Part shown: positions 58,596 through 64,000 of the stretch, in pieces
Position numbering within the stretch: the first letter of the stretch is position 1
Layout: every line of letters starts with the position of its first letter
Translations under genes and position numbers: made by a program
The notes under the pieces: model-generated
Databases searched by the model: none
What the model was told of the DNA's origin: nothing
The model's input: only the letters and a program-made list of their open reading frames with translations
Source of the DNA: Phaffia rhodozyma
Lineage: Eukaryota > Basidiomycota > Tremellomycetes > Cystofilobasidiales > Mrakiaceae
DNA length: 64,000 nucleotides
Direction of reading: 5' to 3'
Assembly (NCBI GenBank): GCA_014706385.1
Contig: JACGZH010000001.1
Span: 1,302,001 to 1,366,000, forward strand

Positions 58596-59811
58596 GTTGG
58601 CTAGACTGGAGTCGGATACAAGGGGTGAGTCGAAGCTGGCGTTTTTTTCCCTCCAAAGAGCGTCCACACCCACAAAGCCTGGGGGGGCCGCCGGGGGAGG
58701 GTCTGTGCGAGCTGGGCTGTGAACGGCTGCTGCGGACGGGAAATCGAGCTCTTGGGTGAGGTTTTTTGCTCGTTACTAACCATGCATGGTATCCATGGTA
58801 ACGAGATCCTTCTCTTCTTCCTTTCCTTCCTGATGCCCTCATCTTTCCAAGAAAGAGGACATTCTAGTGCCAAGCGAGACTTAGTAACAAACGTTGTTGC
58901 CACTGTAGGAGTACCTAATGGCCATTCACAGTGTATACTCCATCATGAATCACCTTTGTCGTTCTTTTTGCACTGCAATGATTTTATTTCCGTTTTATTT
59001 CCATATTTCCATATTTCCATCTATTCCTTTTCAAAACTTCAGTACCCGTTCACTCTGCCCGCTTTCTTGGCTCTTTTGATGTGGCCTTTGTGCTCAACGA
59101 AAATGAAACGCCCTTTGATGTATACGTTTGTGTGTGAGGGAAAGTATGTGTGTGCGTGTATGTGTATGTGTATGTGTATGCGTTTCTATATGCGTACCAC
59201 GTTGTATACGTCTGACCAGGATACAACTACGATCAACAATAAAATGAATCGTGGTACTAACTCCCGATTAGACTACCAACACTAACTCTTATACGAATGC
59301 TGGCGCTCTTGGTGATGACGACAAAGATGATGCCCACAACCTTTTCCGCTTCGTCTCGCACGCTATTTGACGCAAGCCCTCCTAGTATGCCGCATGCGAA
59401 CGGCCGCGGGCCATACGGTGACGAGTTAGCCGATAGGGTGCCGGAAAATATTCGTCGATTTGCGCACCTAGCCGGAGAATCGCCCAGAAATACCGGCGAT
59501 GGGTGGATCCCGCAGTTAAATTCTCTCGTCGTATCAAAGCCTAATTTGTAGTTACTAGCTCTCCTTCTTTTCTTATCCCTCACCCTCGTTGTCTCCTCTG
59601 CTTTATCCCGTTGAACTACGATGGAATAAGGGAAACAAAAAAGTACAAGGAAATCAAGAACAGAAAAAATCTTCGGTCGTTCATTAACCCAAAATTATCG
59701 TTTGTCCGACGTTCATCCTATTCGCATCCACCCTCTCTATCTCTTCTCGACATTTCTTCTCAATCGAACGATTCCTGTCCGGAACCTGTCAAGTCTCATG
59801 CTTCCCGCGTC
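58596..59811. promoter_or_regulatory. Divergent promoter region, RPL12 and PHO80-like cyclin
   Basis: About 1.2 kb. A G/C-rich patch with a G run lies at 58678-58700. Three TTTCCATA-type direct repeats lie near 58998-59025 and a TG/TATG-rich tract near 59128-59182. An 84-codon plus-strand frame (59297-59551) with ordinary codons and a relatively GC-rich core is the only open frame of note, but it has no family similarity. Confidence 0.5.
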
Positions 59812-61213
59812 ATGTCGTCAACAACTCTCATCAATCCAGCCCTCTTCTCGCCCTATCCTTTGGGGTCAAATCATCCTTCGTCTTTGCCCGTTCCCAAAAC
59901 TCCGCTGACTCCCTCGAAAAGAAGACAGAGCGAAAGGAACGGCCAACTCGTTGGTTCTTTTGGTCTGGCTGCAGAAAAGCTGGAAGAAACCGAATGTAAA
60001 AAGCAGAGAACAAATCCAAAGCCCATGACTTGGCAGACAGGGGAAAGCCGGCCATCCAGCTCTACAGCCACCATACGGGTTTCCCCTCCGGCCGAGCCGT
60101 CTACCAGCTCGGCCCCTACCGACCAACCTGGTCCTGAGGAATCAGTCGATCAATCATCTAGACAACTTCCTCATCACTATATGGACGCGGACATGGACGA
60201 TCTGGTTATCTTGGTTTGTAAGTTTATCAGTCCGTTCATATGGGCTTCGTTATTCACACGCTCTAGGCATTAGCCACAATCTTTTCTCTTCTTCTTTTCC
60301 ATTCTGTTCTTCATAATATTCATATCTTATACCGATACTCACACCCCTTTCCCAAACCTTCGCCGATCTCACAGCATCCATGCTTTCTAAACTCATCCAG
60401 CACAACGACCAGGTTCCACTTTTATCGTAGGTCCCGTTCTGTTCCTGGGCCATGTGTCATCTGTTTATAGACGCCCCTACTTTAACTCCGTTCCTTTCTA
60501 AAATTGCCATAACCCACAGAGAACACCTCACCCGATTTCATTCTCGATCTCCTCCCTCAATCTCAGTCATCGAGTACTTGCGCCGGATAGTAAAGTACAC
60601 AAATATAGAAGTTTGTCCATCGCTTCCTTTGAGAACTCGTTTCATTTTGAACGACATCTAACCTTCTAACTTCTCCGTGTCTTTTTCCAGAAATCACCGC
60701 TTCTCATCTTGCTTCCATATCTAGACGCATTTTCAGTCCACCTCCCTTCTTTCACTCTTTCCTCGCTTACCGTTCATCGGTTCTTAATAGCCTCTGCATG
60801 CATCGCGTCCAAAGCCCTCTGCGACTCGTTTTGCACCAACGCTCATTATGCCAAAGTCGGTGGTATCAAGATCGGAGAACTCAATCTGCTCGAGAGAGAA
60901 CTCATCTCGGGTCTTGACTGGAGCTTGACTGTGAGTACCTTAAGTCCTACGACCTTTCTCTTACTTGGTACTCATATATGTTGCCTTCTCATCACAATAC
61001 GTTCATCAGTGCGATGGCAGTCTTCTCCAATCTTATTACACCTCACTCATCACGTCCTATTCAGTAACCTCCGACTGTGCTGGATCTGCACAATCTGTCG
61101 TCCCCCCTCACCATTTTACCCAAGCCCCATCACCCGATTCGTCTATTTCTTCACTACACGTCTCCCAAAAGGTCCCGCCGCCTGAATCTTCTGTGAAAGC
61201 TCCGGCGAGATGA
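59812..61213 (+). CDS. PHO80-type cyclin
   Basis: Regulatory partner of a Pho85-type cyclin-dependent kinase, used in phosphate, glycogen or polarity control. Five exons: 59812-60217, 60375-60426, 60520-60610, 60691-60930 and 61010-61213; phases agree, 330 aa. After a ~130-residue Ser/Pro-rich N-terminus comes the cyclin box: SSMLSKLIQHND, RFHSRSPPSISVIEYLRRIV, LPYLDAFSVHLPSFTLSSLT, VHRFLIASACIASKALCDSF, YAKVGGIKIGELNLLERELI and SGLDWSL. This layout is that of Pho80/Pcl6/Pcl7 cyclins. The C-terminal tail is Ser/Pro-rich. Which subfamily member it is cannot be told by eye. Confidence 0.93.
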
Positions 61214-61562
61214 AAGAAGGAAATACAGTAGAGGAAATGTAATATGTTGTATCCGGTACTGGAACTAGATCAATCCATGTAGCTTTAATATCTTCTTTCA
61301 CTGACACAAATCGGCTTGTTATGAAAAGATGTATAGACCCGGTTGAGATGAGCAAAAGGAATCAAGCTGTAAAATCAATCGGAATTGGAAGAGGGAAATG
61401 AAAGGGGGGAATTTCAACATCGATTGACGTTCCAGGGCAGGGTACAAAGCTGTCAGCCGATTTCAGGACGAATACAACCACAGATCCGTTCCTACAATTT
61501 GGTCGACAGCATTCATCTCATCTTCGATTCTCCATCATCATCACCAGCATAAATCTTCCAAA
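61214..61562. promoter_or_regulatory. Spacer between the cyclin gene and KAR5
   Basis: About 350 bp in tandem orientation; no gene seen. It should hold the KAR5 promoter. Confidence 0.45.
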
Positions 61563-62432
61563 ATGTTCTCTCACCCTTCTTGGTGCCTTAGCCTTTCGCT
61601 CATCTGGATTATGGCTGTCTGTCCAAATGTGACAAAAGCAGTATGGAGTTGGAACAATCCATCGGCTGTCGTGGTGCCTGTTGCCTCAACCATCGACAGA
61701 TATAGTCGAGGTTCGCATACACCCATCTGATTCTCCAAGACCTGACGTACAGAATCTTGTCAACTCATTCTCCTTTGATTCCCACAACATCATAGACCGA
61801 CAGATTGGTCATCTTTCCTCTCTGCAAGACCTTCTGAAAAAAGACTATGCACAGACCGTTCTGTCAGAAAAAGACAACACTGCGTTGTTCTCCTCTCTAC
61901 GTAAGCAGCCCGTTGCTACCTTCCCCCCTTGCGTGGGTGGTCCCCAATTCCCAGTTGATTAATCTTTTTTTTGTTTCCATTTAAAAATCTCAGATTTATT
62001 AGAACCTTCGGAAAACAAACCAGATTGTTTCAGAGCGGTGGCCGCCGACTTCAGAGCAGATTGTGCAACATCCAGTGGAAGTCAGATCGATGGCGATGCC
62101 AGAGCACGAGGTACACCGTTTGTATCATCAAACACTTCATGTTTACAACATTGCTGATGAGGAGAATTACCGTTTTGTCTGTTTCTCCTTCAAGTGGCAA
62201 TCTCTTTGACATTATGTGATCTAAACTCTGCCCGGTTGTCGCCCCCTATGGAATGTACGCCGTTCAAATCCTCGGCGGATGGTTGCGTGAAGGAAGACCG
62301 AGAGTGCGCCAGACAAAATAAGGATGAAATGAATATTTCACAAGCCCGATGTATCGAGTCAGTCAATCTCTCTATTCATCTCTTTCGAGTATGGTGCGCT
62401 CATATGAGACAGTCTTAGCCTGACATCAAGCG

Positions 62433-62463
<31 letters not shown>

Positions 62464-64000
62464 CGTTTCGAGTACATAAGAGCTCTAGCTCGAAGCGCTC
62501 AGATGTGGACATCTTACAGTGGTTATCTGAGAGAAGCTAGTAAGAACAGTTTGTTCAATTAGTCTCGCATCTGCGCTCTGCATCTGAATTTTTTCTCGGC
62601 TTGATCCTCAGCCCAGCTCTGTTTCGCCTTGCAAAGGATAAATTCCGTAGGTAAGGACTGGTAGCGCATTTCTTCCTTGCCCTCCCCCTCCACCCTTTGT
62701 CTCTCATCAATTTCGTTCTTCTATAACACCTGCAATTATCGATCTAAACAACCATCTCCTATCCATTCGTCTGTTGAGTCAATAGATATTGCACGATCGG
62801 TTTATCAAAACATCACACTAGAGAAGGCGGCTTTGTTGAGAGTCCTCCAGCAAGAAGCCAGGGAAAGGGACATCCGGATGAACGAGTTTGATTCGAACGT
62901 CCGACAGTGGAAGGATGGACTGAAGGTCGGTCGGATGTTTTTATCATTTTCCGCTGTTTCCTTTATCAAACTTATCAAATGACAAGCTGATGTGGTCCTC
63001 TCTTTGATGGATTTGTCAGGATTTCGAGACATCTCGACAAGCGTTATCTGATATTCATCTATCTATGGCCAATTTCTTTTCTCCCAGTGAATTAGCCCGG
63101 ACGTCTCAGGAGTCTATCGATTCTCTCGTCCGGTCAATCAAAACCCAAATGGAAGCAGAGATGGAGGGAGTATCGGATGTTATGTTACAGAAGACTCGAG
63201 AAACGTTTGATAAGAATTTTGAATCGGTCAGTAAACTCCATAATATCGCCAGTTTGGGATATAAGTCGTGCCCTAACATTATCTTCATACTTCTCATACA
63301 GCATGAGGAGGTCGTCTCTAGGGTCGTGCAGACGGTGTATTCCTCATTAGAGCGTACTGCTGAGCAACACGAAGTTGTGCTTCAGCGATTGACCGACAGC
63401 TTAGCAGTCAGCTCCGAGCAACTCGCTACAAAGCTGGTAAATTTGGAGGGAACAGTAGAGCGAACACATTCGGTGGGTATACTCTTCCTTCCGTCCATCC
63501 CTCATGAGTCATAGTTACTGATGTATAACGGGATTTTTTCATAGGGCATGGAAAGAGTTCAATCGAATTTACAGTCTGTCTACACCGGTCTGGAAATCTC
63601 TCTGAACATTGCTTTACAGACCCAGGTGAGTTTGCAGTCTGTTCCCTATTGAGGCCTGCTTCAAAGCGTGCATCCCTTACCAGCATGAGTTTCTTCAACA
63701 CCTTAGACGATCTCGTCTTCTGTCCTGTTTGATCTGGCCCAAACTTCAAGCTTGATTGAAAACTTGACGAGCGAGCTCGAGAGACAAGCTGCTTTGATCA
63801 ATTCCACAAATCAGCTACTGTCCACTCAGTCGAACGGCGCGTGGGGGATGATCTTTGGAAGCAGACTTGTGATGGATCTGATAATGAAGGGATACCGGTT
63901 ATGTTTCGGTAGGTTGGCTCTCCTTACCCCGCATGGATAGTCAGCGCCTAAGAATCTGATTTCCTGTTCCTACTCCAGGGCACCAAATGAGTATCCAGAA
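61563..64000 (+). CDS. KAR5: KAR5/GEX1-type nuclear fusion protein, 3' end off the window
   Basis: KAR5 family proteins act at the nuclear envelope in fusion of the two nuclei after mating. A signal peptide opens the protein (SLSLIWIMAVCPNVTKAVW). The Cys-rich ectodomain follows: PDCFRAVAADFRADC, ISLTLCDLNSARLSPPMECT, QARCIEALARSAQMWTSYSG and QLCFALQRINS. A long coiled region comes after (EEVVSRVVQTVYSSLERTAE). Exons: 61563-61647, 61700-61900, 61994-62110, 62195-62357, 62481-62539, 62612-62646, 62779-62925, 63020-63226, 63302-63472, 63545-63625, 63707-63908, and 63979 onward. Phases agree; the first junction (donor gttgga) is the weakest. The membrane segments expected at the C-terminus probably lie beyond 64000. 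The intron 62358-62480 carries a 30-T run. Confidence 0.85.
62434..62463 (+). repeat. 30-nt homopolymer T run inside a KAR5 intron
   Basis: Thirty uninterrupted T residues lie 17 nt before the acceptor of the 123-nt intron 62358-62480. It serves as, or replaces, the polypyrimidine tract; assembly length is uncertain for such runs. Confidence 0.9.

Noticed and set aside
1..64000. Possibility of a clustered pathway, mobile element or defence system
   Set aside because: No transposase, reverse transcriptase, terminal repeats, synthase clusters or toxin-antitoxin pairs; neighbours are unrelated housekeeping genes.

Overview
This window is a gene-dense stretch of nuclear DNA from a basidiomycete, most likely a basidiomycetous yeast. 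The genes are cut by very many short introns (mostly 45-130 nt, GT...AG with CTNAC/CTGAC-like branch sites), some exons are under 20 nt, and the predicted proteins match fungal housekeeping families. The extreme intron density recalls Cystofilobasidiales such as Phaffia, but that placement is inference. No rRNA, tRNA, CRISPR array, transposon or viral remnant was found.

I support 24 protein genes. For 21 of them I rebuilt a full exon chain whose phases agree at every junction; in one of these, the deaminase, the chain closes only if one extra G is allowed for. Left part (1-16.5 kb): a Ser/Pro-rich protein running off the left edge (-); beta-tubulin (+); a Ser-rich TCO89-like candidate (-); CutC copper homeostasis protein (+) convergent with GPN3 (-); a RAD57-like recombinase (+) divergent from GPN3; a 638-aa Ser-rich protein of unknown function (-). 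Middle (16.5-39 kb): a 13-exon MFS transporter (-); a CMP/dCMP-type deaminase family gene with an apparent 1-nt frame break (+); a 24-exon C2-domain phosphatidylserine decarboxylase PSD2 (+); mitochondrial pyruvate carrier MPC2 (-); an LSH/Irc5-type SNF2 ATPase (+); a small CFEM-like GPI protein (-); VPS62 (+).

Right part (39-64 kb): a C2H2 zinc-finger protein (-); mitochondrial NADH-cytochrome b5 reductase MCR1 (-); an Ala/Glu/Val-rich protein of unknown function in ten exons (-); a DMAC1/DUF4536-like small membrane protein (-); an ataxin-10 homologue (+); cytosolic tyrosyl-tRNA synthetase (-); the ATP synthase assembly factor ATP12 (+); ribosomal protein L12 (-); a PHO80-type cyclin (+); and a KAR5-type nuclear fusion protein running off the right edge (+).

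The genes do not form one pathway. Mitochondrial functions recur (MPC2, MCR1, ATP12, DMAC1-like), but interspersed with unrelated genes. Divergent pairs share promoters of about 170-1200 bp; convergent pairs share 3' spacers that are pyrimidine-rich on each gene's own sense strand. The most distinctive content is splicing: coding exons of 5, 7, 8, 9, 11, 12 and 14 nt, a tubulin start codon that appears to be interrupted by an intron, and two GC-AG introns. I see no convincing novel multi-gene system.
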